A DNA stretch of 14,658 nucleotides, taken from assembly GCA_937901865.1 (NCBI GenBank), contig CALDID010000215.1, positions 1 through 14,658 on the forward strand, in the 5' to 3' direction. A program made the translations under genes and the position numbers. Below are positions 6,970 through 13,267 of this stretch, in pieces. Each line of letters starts with the position of its first letter. The stretch's first letter is position 1. This DNA is from an uncultured Treponema sp. (GTDB taxonomy: Bacteria; Spirochaetota; Spirochaetia; Treponematales; Treponemataceae). The notes under the pieces are model-generated. The model was given only the letters and a program-made list of their open reading frames with translations. It did not search any database and was not told the DNA's origin.

Positions 6970-8136
6970 TTATCGGTTCTTTTCTATCATATCTCGAATA
7001 CGCTCAAGGGCGATTTTGATTTTATCGATTGAGGTTGCATAACAACAGCGAATATGCCCTTCTCCGCCTTTGCCGAATACGCTTCCTGGCACTACCGCCA
7101 CGGAATAATCTTGAAAGAGCTTCGTCGCAAACTCTTCGCTTGTCATACGAGTTGAAGTGATGTTTGGGAACATATAAAATGCGCCCGTCGGGTTCGGCAC
7201 AGGCAAACCCATATCGCAAAACGCTTTGTACATATAGTTTCTGCGCTGCTGATAGCTGATTCTCATTCGCTCCACTTCGTTCCAACCGTTCTGCAAGCCC
7301 TCGACTGCGGCATATTGGCTCATAATCGGCGCGCAAATCGTGTTGTATTGATGGAGCTTGACGATTTGAGCCATCAAGTCGCTTGGTGCGCAAATGTAGC
7401 CGATGCGCCAGCCCGTCATAGCAAACGATTTTGAAAAGCCGTTGAGGATAATCGCGTAATCTTTCATTCCCTCGAAGCTGCCGATTGAAACGTGTTTGTT
7501 ATCGTCATAGACAAGCTCGCAATAAATCTCGTCTGAAATACACCAGATTTGATGTTTAATCAAGACTTTTGCGATTTTCTCAAGCTCATCGCGCGGAATC
7601 ATTGTGCCTGTCGGGTTGTTCGGCGAGCAAATCATAAGTGCCTTTGTCTTTGGCGTGATGAGCCGCTCAATCTGCAAGGCGGTGGGGTAAAAGCCGTTTA
7701 CGCTTGTGTCTAGCTCGATGACTTTCGCGCCTGCAAGAGCTGCAAGCGGCGTATAGTTCACATAGCAAGGCTGACACACGATGATTTCATCTCCCTCGTT
7801 CAAAACGGCTCTCAAAACTGCGTCTACACCCTCACTCGCGCCCACGGTTACGAGGATTTCATTCGTCGGGTTGTAGTGCATATTGTATCTTTCCATATAC
7901 TTGGCAATCTCTTCGCGAAGCGATAGAAGCCCCCAGTTTGAAGTATATGAAGTGTGTCCTTTTTCGAGGTGATAAAAAGCCTCTTCCCTCATCTGCCACG
8001 GAGTTGCAAAATCAGGCTCTCCCACAGAAAGAGAAATCACGTCATCATGCCCGATGAGCATTTCAAAGAACTTACGGATTCCAGAAGGCGGTGTGTCTAA
8101 AAGAGCGGAACTGAAGCGGTCTTGTCGTGTGTTCAT
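6970..8136 (-). CDS. PLP-dependent class I/II aminotransferase (alanine/aspartate type)
   Basis: This 388-residue cytoplasmic fold-type I aminotransferase transfers an amino group between an amino acid and a 2-oxo acid. Visible motifs are ISLSVGEPDFATP near the N terminus, VTVGASEGVDAVLRA for phosphate binding, CSPNNPTG (about 170-177), SDEIY (D202), and the Schiff-base lysine K236 in NGFSKSFAMTGWRIGY. A carboxylate-binding arginine lies in GHIRCCYAT near the end. Length fits the family. The ATG overlaps the stop of the Lrp gene by one base (TAATG), with GGAG about 10 nt upstream, so the two are coupled. The pairing of an Lrp-type regulator with such an aminotransferase resembles the Bacillus subtilis alaR-alaT pair. 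Alanine or aspartate transamination is therefore a reasonable guess, but the substrate is not shown by the sequence. Confidence 0.9.
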   Translation of the reverse strand: MNTRQDRFSSALLDTPPSGIRKFFEMLIGHDDVISLSVGEPDFATPWQMREEAFYHLEKGHTSYTSNWGLLSLREEIAKYMERYNMHYNPTNEILVTVGASEGVDAVLRAVLNEGDEIIVCQPCYVNYTPLAALAGAKVIELDTSVNGFYPTALQIERLITPKTKALMICSPNNPTGTMIPRDELEKIAKVLIKHQIWCISDEIYCELVYDDNKHVSIGSFEGMKDYAIILNGFSKSFAMTGWRIGYICAPSDLMAQIVKLHQYNTICAPIMSQYAAVEGLQNGWNEVERMRISYQQRRNYMYKAFCDMGLPVPNPTGAFYMFPNITSTRMTSEEFATKLFQDYSVAVVPGSVFGKGGEGHIRCCYATSIDKIKIALERIRDMIEKNR

Positions 8137-8645
8137 TATGCGGTTACTCCTTCGCGGCTGTCGGTTTTTTCTTCAACATAAAGCACGTCGTTTTCTTTGT
8201 AGGTCTTCAAGAAAAAGTGTGTTTTTGTAGAGCGCACGCCCTGCAAAGTAGAGAGCTTTCGAGCAACAAAGAACGCTACATCTTGCAGCGTGTCGCCTTC
8301 GATGATGACTTTGAGGTCATAGCCTCCGCTCATAAGATATACGCTTTTCACCTGCGGAAAACGATAGATTCGGTCTGCAAGCGCGTCGAATCCGTGTTCT
8401 CGCTCTGGGGTAACCTGTATTTCAATTTCGGCGCGGACTTTGTTTTTTGCCGCTCCGTCTTTTTCGGGGTTTATGATTGCGGCATACTTCAAGATAACGC
8501 TGTCATCTTCGAGCTGTCTGATAATAGCTTTTACTTGCTCTTCGCTCTTACGAGTCATTGCGGCGATGTCTTTGACAGAAAGGCGTGCATTATCGCGTAA
8601 AAGATTCAGAATCTCCTCGCTTCCCTCAATTTTCTCTTCAATCAT
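8136..8645 (-). CDS. Lrp/AsnC family transcriptional regulator
   Basis: This 169-residue regulator has an N-terminal winged helix-turn-helix: ILNLLRDNARLSVKDIAAMT then SEEQVKAIIRQLEDDSVILKY (about residues 15-55). An asparagine/AsnC-type RAM ligand domain follows (about 75-150), with VYLMSGGYDLKVIIEGDTL, which carries the glycine-rich loop typical of amino-acid-binding Lrp proteins. Such proteins assemble as octamers and sense amino acids. It lies between vanZ-like and aminotransferase genes with a 1-nt gap and a 1-nt overlap, and has a clear AGGAG before its ATG. It probably controls this operon in response to an amino acid, by analogy with AlaR. This is an inference from context. Confidence 0.9.
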   Translation of the reverse strand: MIEEKIEGSEEILNLLRDNARLSVKDIAAMTRKSEEQVKAIIRQLEDDSVILKYAAIINPEKDGAAKNKVRAEIEIQVTPEREHGFDALADRIYRFPQVKSVYLMSGGYDLKVIIEGDTLQDVAFFVARKLSTLQGVRSTKTHFFLKTYKENDVLYVEEKTDSREGVTA

Positions 8646-8646
8646 G

Positions 8647-9048
8647 CTATTTAATCTCCTGTATATTCTTTGCTCTTGTAATCATTTTCACTAAAGCCAC
8701 ACAAACTACAGCCCCTAAGAGAGCTCCGAGCGTGTCGGCAAGCCAATCGTCTGCTCCTGCGCAACGACCAGGCGTGAAAGATTGGTGAACTTCATCTATT
8801 GCGCCATACACCGAAGTGAACAGCGTGCAGAGTGCGGCGCATCTTAGTGGCTTTTCTTTCCATAAATAGAGCGAAAACCACAAAGCCCAACACATCGAAA
8901 GCGCACCAAAGCAAACAAAATGTACTGCTTTATCAGAATTATCAAAATCAGGCATAGGTACTTTTTCTTGTGATGATAAATACCAACTGACGCACATCAC
9001 AAAAAGTGCAGGCAATTTATATAAAACCAACTTTGCATGAGCTTTCAT
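8647..9048 (-). CDS. VanZ-like family membrane protein
   Basis: This 133-residue protein has about four membrane segments and the VanZ-like pattern. An N-terminal helix is followed by WYLSSQEKVPMPDFDNSDKA and VHFVCFGALS, the family's D/DK.xHf..y..L element, then YGAIDEVHQSFTPGR with the conserved E-x-x-Q, and DDWLADTLGALLGA at the end. The physiological role of VanZ-like proteins is poorly defined. VanZ itself gives low-level teicoplanin resistance, but this chromosomal homologue need not. It is the first gene of a four-gene minus-strand operon. Its ATG is seven bases after a perfect TATAAT and has no Shine-Dalgarno sequence, so the transcript appears leaderless. Confidence 0.88.
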   Translation of the reverse strand: MKAHAKLVLYKLPALFVMCVSWYLSSQEKVPMPDFDNSDKAVHFVCFGALSMCWALWFSLYLWKEKPLRCAALCTLFTSVYGAIDEVHQSFTPGRCAGADDWLADTLGALLGAVVCVALVKMITRAKNIQEIK

Positions 9049-9055
9049 ACTTTGA

Positions 9056-9061
9056 ATTATA
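9056..9061 (-). promoter_or_regulatory. -10 box of the vanZ-lrp-aminotransferase-TPR operon
   Basis: TATAAT on the minus strand is separated from the vanZ-like ATG (9048) by seven bases, putting the expected transcription start on or one base before the start codon. The -35 candidate TTTTAT (9079-9084, 17-bp spacer) is weak. Confidence 0.5.
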
Positions 9062-9135
9062 ATGAAAATCAGTCTTATATAAAAGAGATAATTGGAAAAA
9101 AATAGTACTATTTACTACACAATTAAGCGATTCTG

Positions 9136-9144
9136 TGCTATAAT
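9136..9144 (+). promoter_or_regulatory. extended -10 promoter (TGCTATAAT) of a possible small RNA
   Basis: TGnTATAAT is a perfect extended -10, and transcription would begin around 9151. No good -35 is seen, which is tolerated for extended -10 promoters. Nothing is encoded on the plus strand between here and the terminator at 9215. Confidence 0.5.
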
Positions 9145-9150
9145 AAAAAT

Positions 9151-9252
9151 AATAAAAAAGATTTTAGCAAAAAGGTCTAACGGCTTTCTTAGTAGTTACA
9201 AAGAATAATCTCATTAGCTAGCGAGATGCGTCTTGCTAGCTAGTTTTTTTTA
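9151..9252 (+). ncRNA. candidate small RNA or terminated leader, about 100 nt
   Basis: The element runs from an extended -10 promoter to a strong intrinsic terminator, with no open reading frame between. It contains an A-rich 5' end, a short possible helix AAAG/CTTT around 9171-9189, and the terminator stem. I do not recognise an Rfam-type riboswitch or a housekeeping RNA in it. It could be a free small RNA, or an attenuated leader of the secreted protein-rsmI-flgM operon if some transcripts read through. Confidence 0.4.
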
Positions 9253-9360
9253 TCTCATAAGCTAACGAGAATCGCGAACACGTCGATGCGACAGCCTTTC
9301 TCATTTAAGTGCGACAGTCTTTCTCATTTAGCTGCGACAGTCTTTCTCATTTTGGGGATA
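9209..9360. repeat. patch of short direct repeats with about 22-23-bp period
   Basis: Three tandem 23-bp copies of TGCGACAGYCTTTCTCATTT start at 9287, 9310 and 9333. Upstream, two 18-bp quasi-palindromes at 9209 and 9253 (TCTCATTAGCTAGCGAGA and TCTCATAAGCTAACGAGA) agree at 16 of 18 positions. TCTCAT therefore recurs at 9209, 9253, 9299, 9322 and 9345, at steps close to one or two units. This could be an operator array, or the repeat-bearing end of a lost insertion sequence. Confidence 0.65.
9215..9252 (+). terminator. intrinsic terminator
   Basis: A 12-bp stem TAGCTAGCGAGA / TCTTGCTAGCTA (one G-T wobble) with loop TGCG is followed by GTTTTTTTTTA. On the minus strand the hairpin is not followed by a T run, so it acts on plus-strand transcription. 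Confidence 0.8.
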
Positions 9361-9401
9361 CTTTGTGCAATACTTATAAAAAAATTGCTTTAACTAATAA
9401 G

Positions 9402-9426
9402 TTTTCTATGGAATTATTATAGAAAA
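9402..9426. repeat. inverted repeat upstream of the secreted-protein operon promoter
   Basis: TTTTCTAT (9402-9409) and ATAGAAAA (9419-9426) form a perfect 8-bp inverted repeat with a 9-bp centre. It lies just upstream of the TATAAT at 9432, where the -35 would be. It may be an operator; there is no T run to make it a terminator. Confidence 0.45.
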
Positions 9427-9431
9427 GATTA

Positions 9432-9496
9432 TATAATAAATTATGTAAAGACTTTTTACATGACTGTTTTACACAAATGAGGATATTTTGGAGGTA
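9432..9496 (+). promoter_or_regulatory. promoter, leader inverted repeat and ribosome binding site of the 9502 operon
   Basis: TATAAT sits at 9432-9437, giving a likely start near 9444. Over the start lies the inverted repeat ATGTAAA-GACTT-TTTACAT (9443-9461), with TTTTACA repeated at 9467-9473, a possible operator. TGGAGGTA (9489-9496) is a strong Shine-Dalgarno sequence placed ideally for ATG 9502. No clear -35 is seen. Confidence 0.5.
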
Positions 9497-9501
9497 CATA
9501 G

Positions 9502-9894
9502 ATGTTCAAGCCTTTAGCAAAGTGCCTGTTAACGTTGGTTGCATTGTCTGTCGCTGTTGGAGCGAGTGCAGAAAAAGTTTCTAAGTTCTATTTTACGGGG
9601 GAAACCCGTACAGAAAGAGTTATTATCACTCACGACAGCAAGAAAGACCAGATTCAGTATCTCACGCCTGCTAAGAATTATACTTTTGTAATCAGCGAGT
9701 ATGATTATGTCGAAGACGAAGATTATGGAAACACTACTTTTAAGTGTACTGCAGATGACCAGATGTTTGGTCGCTCTTACGATGTGCTTTTGACCTATAA
9801 TGACCGCTTTGCAGATATTCGTTTTGGCACTCCTACAGGCATTTGGAAAAGATTGACTTTCATCAATGTGCCTGAATGTGAAGTAGAAAAATAA
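9502..9894 (+). CDS. small secreted/periplasmic protein of unknown function
   Basis: This 130-residue protein has a clear signal peptide: basic MFKPLAK, hydrophobic LLTLVALSVAVG, and a cleavage site after GASA. The mature part of about 106 residues is rich in Thr, Asp and Tyr, and its alternating pattern suggests beta strands. It has an acidic YDYVEDEDYG stretch and two cysteines that might form a disulphide. No lipobox is present, so it is probably a free periplasmic or exported protein. I do not recognise the family. It heads an operon with rsmI (1-nt gap) and flgM, suggesting co-expression with flagellar regulation, though the link may be incidental. A strong ribosome binding site supports the start. 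Confidence 0.8.
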   Translation: MFKPLAKCLLTLVALSVAVGASAEKVSKFYFTGETRTERVIITHDSKKDQIQYLTPAKNYTFVISEYDYVEDEDYGNTTFKCTADDQMFGRSYDVLLTYNDRFADIRFGTPTGIWKRLTFINVPECEVEK

Positions 9895-9895
9895 T

Positions 9896-10594
9896 TTGGC
9901 AACTTTATATATCGTAGGCACTCCGATTGGTAATCTCGGAGATATTACATATAGAGCTTTAGAAACGTTTCGCAGTGTAGATGTTGTTGCGGCGGAAGAT
10001 ACACGGCATACATTGCAGCTTTTGTCGCATTTTGAAATAAGAAAACCCCTTGTTTCTTGCAGAGCGCAAAACGAAGAAATTGCTTCTGAAAAAATTATCA
10101 AAATCCTCTCTGAAGGACAGAATGTCGCTTATGCTTCGGACGCAGGAACGCCTGGAGTGAGCGACCCTGGTGCGATTTTGGCGCAAAAGGCGAGAGAGGC
10201 GGGACATACGGTTGTGCCAATTCCTGGAGCAAGTGCGTTTGCAACATTGGTGAGTGTGGCAGGGGCAGGCGGAAAAACGTTGGTGTTTGAAGGTTTTTTG
10301 TCGCCAAAGCCAGGAAGAAGAAGAGCAAGACTAAGGGAGCTTATGGCATTAGATGCAGCGATAGTTGTTTATGAAAGCCCTTTTAGAATTGTTAAGTTGT
10401 TGAATGATATTGCCGATATAGATAGTACGCGCCGTATAGTCATTGGACGTGAATTGACAAAGCTGCACGAGGAAATAAATGAGGGGACGGCTTCTTCCAT
10501 TCGCGATGATTATGCACAGCGTCCTAAAGTCCAAGGTGAGTTTGCAGTATTTATTTGTAGTAATAATAATAAAAGTACTCAACCCGCGGATTAA
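9896..10594 (+). CDS. rsmI: 16S rRNA (cytidine-1402-2'-O)-methyltransferase RsmI
   Basis: This 232-residue tetrapyrrole-methylase-fold enzyme 2'-O-methylates C1402 of 16S rRNA using S-adenosylmethionine, and tunes decoding at the P site. Diagnostic motifs are LYIVGTPIGNLGDITYRALE at the very N terminus, AAEDTRHTLQLL, and YASDAGTPGVSDPG, followed by IPGASAF and YESPFRI. TTG 9896 is chosen because the family starts within a few residues of LYIVGTPIGN and no other start is possible without losing it. No strong ribosome binding site is seen, and coupling to the preceding stop one base away is likely. The protein ends after the methylase domain (GEFAVFI). It lacks the C-terminal segment of about 50 residues found in the roughly 285-residue E. 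coli enzyme. Confidence 0.92.
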   Translation: MATLYIVGTPIGNLGDITYRALETFRSVDVVAAEDTRHTLQLLSHFEIRKPLVSCRAQNEEIASEKIIKILSEGQNVAYASDAGTPGVSDPGAILAQKAREAGHTVVPIPGASAFATLVSVAGAGGKTLVFEGFLSPKPGRRRARLRELMALDAAIVVYESPFRIVKLLNDIADIDSTRRIVIGRELTKLHEEINEGTASSIRDDYAQRPKVQGEFAVFICSNNNKSTQPAD

Positions 10595-10630
10595 AACTCC
10601 GATTATATAGGAGAAAGGCAGGTCATTGAT

Positions 10631-10918
10631 ATGATGATAGACAAAATTAGAGGTATCCAGCCTCTCGAAACTTTGCAGCGCACTGAAAGCGTTGCTCCAA
10701 AGAGTAGAATCCCGTCCGATTCAGACTCTATTTCGGTTTCCGCTGAAGCAAGAGAACTTGCTCAGGAGATGTACCTGCAGGAAGTTGCGGACAATACACC
10801 CGATGTTCGCAGCGACCTTGTGGCACAAATCAAGGAAAAAATTAAAGACCCGAATTATATCAACAATGCGGTTTTAGCTTCTACAGCTGACCGTATTATG
10901 ATGAGTTACGGTCTGTAA
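10631..10918 (+). CDS. flgM: anti-sigma-28 factor FlgM
   Basis: This 95-residue protein has the FlgM layout: a disordered, Ser-rich N-terminal half with SDSISVSAEARELAQ, and a C-terminal sigma-binding region VRSDLVAQIKEKIKDPNYIN ending in a short helix (TADRIMMSYGL). FlgM holds sigma-28 (FliA) inactive until the flagellar hook-basal body is complete, and then is exported. Two adjacent ATG codons (10631 and 10634) are possible. AGGAGAAAGG at about 10609-10618 supports this start region. It follows rsmI by 36 bp and ends the operon before a strong terminator. It indicates a flagellated organism with a FliA-type late flagellar regulon. Confidence 0.85.
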   Translation: MMIDKIRGIQPLETLQRTESVAPKSRIPSDSDSISVSAEARELAQEMYLQEVADNTPDVRSDLVAQIKEKIKDPNYINNAVLASTADRIMMSYGL

Positions 10919-10962
10919 AAAATCGTTCTGCAGGCCCGTAAACATAATTAGTCAGACGTGTT

Positions 10963-10997
10963 AAAAAGCGGAATCCAATGCGGGTTTCGCTTTTTTT
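10963..10997 (+). terminator. intrinsic terminator of the 9502-rsmI-flgM operon
   Basis: AAAAAGCGGAATCC pairs with GGGTTTCGCTTTTT over 14 bp (two G-T wobbles) around an AATGC loop, and the 3' arm runs into seven T residues. It lies 45 bp after the flgM stop. Confidence 0.85.
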
Positions 10998-11079
10998 AGT
11001 CTATGGCGGTTTTTGAAAGAAAAGCTGTCATTATCACTGATACGATAATTTATTGCAAATATTATAGAGGTTTCTTATC

Positions 11080-12228
11080 ATGGGAGATTTTACTTTTAGG
11101 ATTTCACCGAATATTATACTTGGTTCGTATACAGCAAGCCGCTTGGGGCAGTTTGCTGAAGAATATGGCTCTCGCTATATGGTAATTGTAGACCCGCTGT
11201 TAAAAGAAGTGAATCTTATTGATAAAATTCTCCAGCCGCTGACCGAACATCAAGTGAACTACTTTGTTTTTGATGACATTCCGAATGTTGCAAACTCAAA
11301 AACTTTGGAGCAGGCTCTAAAACTTGCTCGCGAAGGTCATATTCAAGGTATCATTGTCGCAGGAGGCGCAAAGGCTCTTAATGTGGCAAGGGCTGTGAGC
11401 GCATTGTTTGCAGAAAAGCAAAATCTGTATAATTATTTTGACGATACGCAGATAACCGCAGAGCCGCTTCCTCTAATTTGCCTTCCTACCACATTGCGAG
11501 ATATGTTTGTCTTTACGGACAAAGTAAGTATTATCGATTCTCGCAATCAGCATATAAAATTGCTCAAAGTCGCGAACAATTTAACAAAGCTTGTTGTGTT
11601 TGATTCTGCTTTGAGCGTTACATTGAGCGAAAACCAAACGGCTTCTATTTCTCTTGATATTTTGTGTATTGCGCTAGAGGCATATCTTTCTCAAAAGGCT
11701 ACTTTCTTTAGCGATATGATTATTGAAAAGACATTGGAACTTTTAAGCTATGCTCTTGACGGTTCTCCGACGCTCTCTGTTACAACTCCATCAGAAGAGT
11801 TGCTGTGCCAGAGCGGTCTTATGGCTTCGCTCGGCTCTGCAACAAGTTCTCTCGGTGCGGCGAGCCTTTTATCTCTTTGTATCAATGCGCGCTTTTCTAT
11901 TTCTCGCGCTCTTGTTTCTGGCATTTTGTTGCCGCATATAATAGAAGACGGCGCGACGTTTAAGGTTGACCGCATTGCAAAAGTTGCTCGCATTATGCGC
12001 ATTGGAACAGCAGAAATGAGCGATACCGAGTGTGCAGAAAAGTTCGCTTCTGATATTCGTCAGCGGCTTGCAAAAGCACAGCTTCCTTCTCGATTAAAAG
12101 ATTTGAATATTTCGATAGAGCAGCTTTCTCTTGCCGCAGAAGAAGCAGGCCGCTTAGAGCTTATCAATTCTGTTCAGCGCAGTATGAGTTCTGATGACCT
12201 CTTTGATATGGTAAAAAAAGCGTTCTAA
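11080..12228 (+). CDS. iron-containing alcohol dehydrogenase-fold protein with degenerate active site
   Basis: This 382-residue protein follows the Fe-ADH/glycerol dehydrogenase fold (PF00465 type) throughout: N-terminal Rossmann-like half with MVIVDPLL, IQGIIVAGGAKALNVARAV, and LPLICLPTTLRDMFV matching the family's iPTTxGTGSE; then a helical C-terminal half with SLDILCIALEAY and SGILLPHIIE. The catalytic features are altered. The NAD-binding GGGSxxD is AGGAKALN (94-101). Of the four metal ligands (Asp and three His), D193 remains, but the histidines are I197, S262 and R276 by direct alignment to the family pattern. It is therefore probably not a dehydrogenase and may be structural or regulatory. 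AGAGG before ATG 11080 supports the start. The RNA methyltransferase gene follows 29 bp downstream. Confidence 0.8.
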   Translation: MGDFTFRISPNIILGSYTASRLGQFAEEYGSRYMVIVDPLLKEVNLIDKILQPLTEHQVNYFVFDDIPNVANSKTLEQALKLAREGHIQGIIVAGGAKALNVARAVSALFAEKQNLYNYFDDTQITAEPLPLICLPTTLRDMFVFTDKVSIIDSRNQHIKLLKVANNLTKLVVFDSALSVTLSENQTASISLDILCIALEAYLSQKATFFSDMIIEKTLELLSYALDGSPTLSVTTPSEELLCQSGLMASLGSATSSLGAASLLSLCINARFSISRALVSGILLPHIIEDGATFKVDRIAKVARIMRIGTAEMSDTECAEKFASDIRQRLAKAQLPSRLKDLNISIEQLSLAAEEAGRLELINSVQRSMSSDDLFDMVKKAF

Positions 12229-12257
12229 AACGATATTGAGAAAAAGAGAGAAGAAAA

Positions 12258-13073
12258 TTGATTGACCCTCATAAACTTTTTCAGCTAGAAGGCGGACAAA
12301 AGAGAAGAAAGCTCGCCTTGACTTTTGGTGCGCTTGAACGAGATATTGCAGGCATTGCAGAAAAAGGCACGGAGTACGATTTTACTTCGATGAGCCGCGA
12401 AGAGTACACAAAGGCTTTAGTTCGCATTGTTTTAGCTGACCCAAAATTGCCAGAGTCTGCTGCAAAAGAGCTAACAGCATTGCTTGCAGAAAAAGATTTT
12501 GATGAGAGGCGTACTTGCAATGTTGCGCGCAATCATCTTCTTTCGATAATCGGTACTTTTCCTGCTGAATGGGATTTAGTCATAGCTCCTCACGCAGCCT
12601 CTGGCGTTGTACAGCAAAGAGATTTCTACGATGGGCTTTGTGTGTATGCAGAAGACATACGCTCCCCGTTCAATGTGGGCTCTATCTTTCGCACTGCCGA
12701 AGGAATGGGATTAGAAAAAGTATATATTTCGCAAGGCTGTACAGACCCTATGCACCCAAAAGCACTCAGGAGTGGTATGGGGTGCATAGAAACGATGGGC
12801 TTTGAAAGAAAGGGACTTGATGAATTGCCCGAAGATGTGCCTGTGTTTACGCTTGAAACGGGTGGCACTCCACTCAAAGATTTTGTGTTTCCTAAAAAGG
12901 GCATTGTCATAATTGGCTCGGAAGAACTCGGCGTGAGTCCGCAGGCATTAAAGCGGGCTACTTATGGCAGAGTGAGCATAGAAATGAAAGGCTTGAAAGC
13001 GAGCCTAAATGTCGGAGTTGCTTTCGGAATCTTAGTGCAAGCGTGGATAGACAGCATACAAAAAAATCCTTGA
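12258..13073 (+). CDS. TrmH/SpoU family RNA 2'-O-methyltransferase
   Basis: This 271-residue protein has a C-terminal SPOUT (alpha/beta knot) methyltransferase domain, which methylates a ribose in tRNA or rRNA with S-adenosylmethionine. The three SpoU motifs are clear: motif 1 SPFNVGSIFRTAEGMGLEK (about 138-156), motif 2 IVIIGSEELGVSP (about 216-228), and motif 3 VSIEMKGLKASLNVGVAFGI (about 236-255). The first 115 or so residues form a helical N-terminal region that is not one of the usual L30e-like substrate domains I recognise. The start is TTG 12258, since no ATG precedes the conserved part; a purine-rich GAGAGAAGAAAA lies just upstream. It is probably co-transcribed with the Fe-ADH-like gene. 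The RNA target cannot be read from the sequence. Confidence 0.88.
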   Translation: MIDPHKLFQLEGGQKRRKLALTFGALERDIAGIAEKGTEYDFTSMSREEYTKALVRIVLADPKLPESAAKELTALLAEKDFDERRTCNVARNHLLSIIGTFPAEWDLVIAPHAASGVVQQRDFYDGLCVYAEDIRSPFNVGSIFRTAEGMGLEKVYISQGCTDPMHPKALRSGMGCIETMGFERKGLDELPEDVPVFTLETGGTPLKDFVFPKKGIVIIGSEELGVSPQALKRATYGRVSIEMKGLKASLNVGVAFGILVQAWIDSIQKNP

Positions 13074-13144
13074 AAAAACATTTTTTTGTCAATTTCTTAC
13101 CTCTCATGAACTCTCTTATATATGTAAGCAAATAAAAAGAACGT

Positions 13145-13150
13145 ATTATA
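13145..13150 (+). promoter_or_regulatory. possible -10 box upstream of the small ORF and CARF-HEPN gene
   Basis: TATTAT is followed directly by AAAGAGGT, the ribosome binding site of the small ORF. The same TATTATA-AGAGGTTT layout occurs before ATG 11080. No -35 is apparent, so this is tentative. Confidence 0.3.
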
Positions 13151-13166
13151 AAGAGGTTTGCAGATT

Positions 13167-13256
13167 ATGTATAAAGATTGGGCGTTGATTTTGGCATTGG
13201 CAGCAGCTGCAGAAGAAGCAGAACAGACAGAAAAGAAAGAGGCAAAAGCCGCATAG
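13167..13256 (+). CDS. 29-residue small ORF upstream of the CARF-HEPN gene
   Basis: The frame begins MYKDWALILALAAAAEEAEQ and ends in a Lys/Glu/Ala tail (TEKKEAKAA), with stop TAG at 13254. AGAGGT lies at a suitable distance before the ATG. Its N-terminal half is hydrophobic (WALILALAAAA) and its C-terminal half is charged, so it could be a short membrane-associated or amphipathic helix. The stop is 14 bp before the CARF-HEPN start, whose ribosome binding site begins two bases after the stop, so the two are probably translated from one mRNA. I do not recognise the peptide. It may be a real small protein, a leader peptide controlling the downstream effector, or chance. The matched ribosome binding site and spacing favour a translated ORF. 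Confidence 0.5.
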   Translation: MYKDWALILALAAAAEEAEQTEKKEAKAA

Positions 13257-13257
13257 T

Positions 13258-13267
13258 GAGGAGGAAG
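13258..13267 (+). promoter_or_regulatory. ribosome binding site fixing the start of the CARF-HEPN gene
   Basis: GAGGAGGAAG lies immediately upstream of ATG 13271 (AGGAGG with 6-nt spacing). It favours this ATG over the in-frame upstream start at 13178, which would overlap the small ORF and add 31 Arg-rich residues unlike the family. Confidence 0.75.

Larger units (their letters stand above)
9049..9501. other. 453-bp intergenic region with possible small RNA, repeat patch and two divergent promoters
   Basis: The gap separates divergent operons. From left to right it holds the vanZ -10 box (9056-9061, minus), an extended -10 on the plus strand (9136-9144), a strong intrinsic terminator (9215-9252), a patch with TCTCAT elements at about 22-23-bp steps (9209-9360), inverted repeats (9402-9426, 9443-9461), and a TATAAT (9432-9437) with a strong ribosome binding site before 9502. 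No protein-coding frame of note is present. Confidence 0.7.

Noticed and set aside
9287..9355. CRISPR repeats
   Set aside because: Three 23-bp copies are directly contiguous without spacers.
11003..11185. A 60-residue open frame between flgM and the Fe-ADH-like gene
   Set aside because: It overlaps the promoter region and the 5' end of the real gene in another frame, with no ribosome binding site or protein-like pattern.
13074..13100. Terminator after the TrmH-type gene (AAAAAACATTTTTTT)
   Set aside because: The stem would be only A-T pairs with a two-base loop, so it is not a credible intrinsic terminator.
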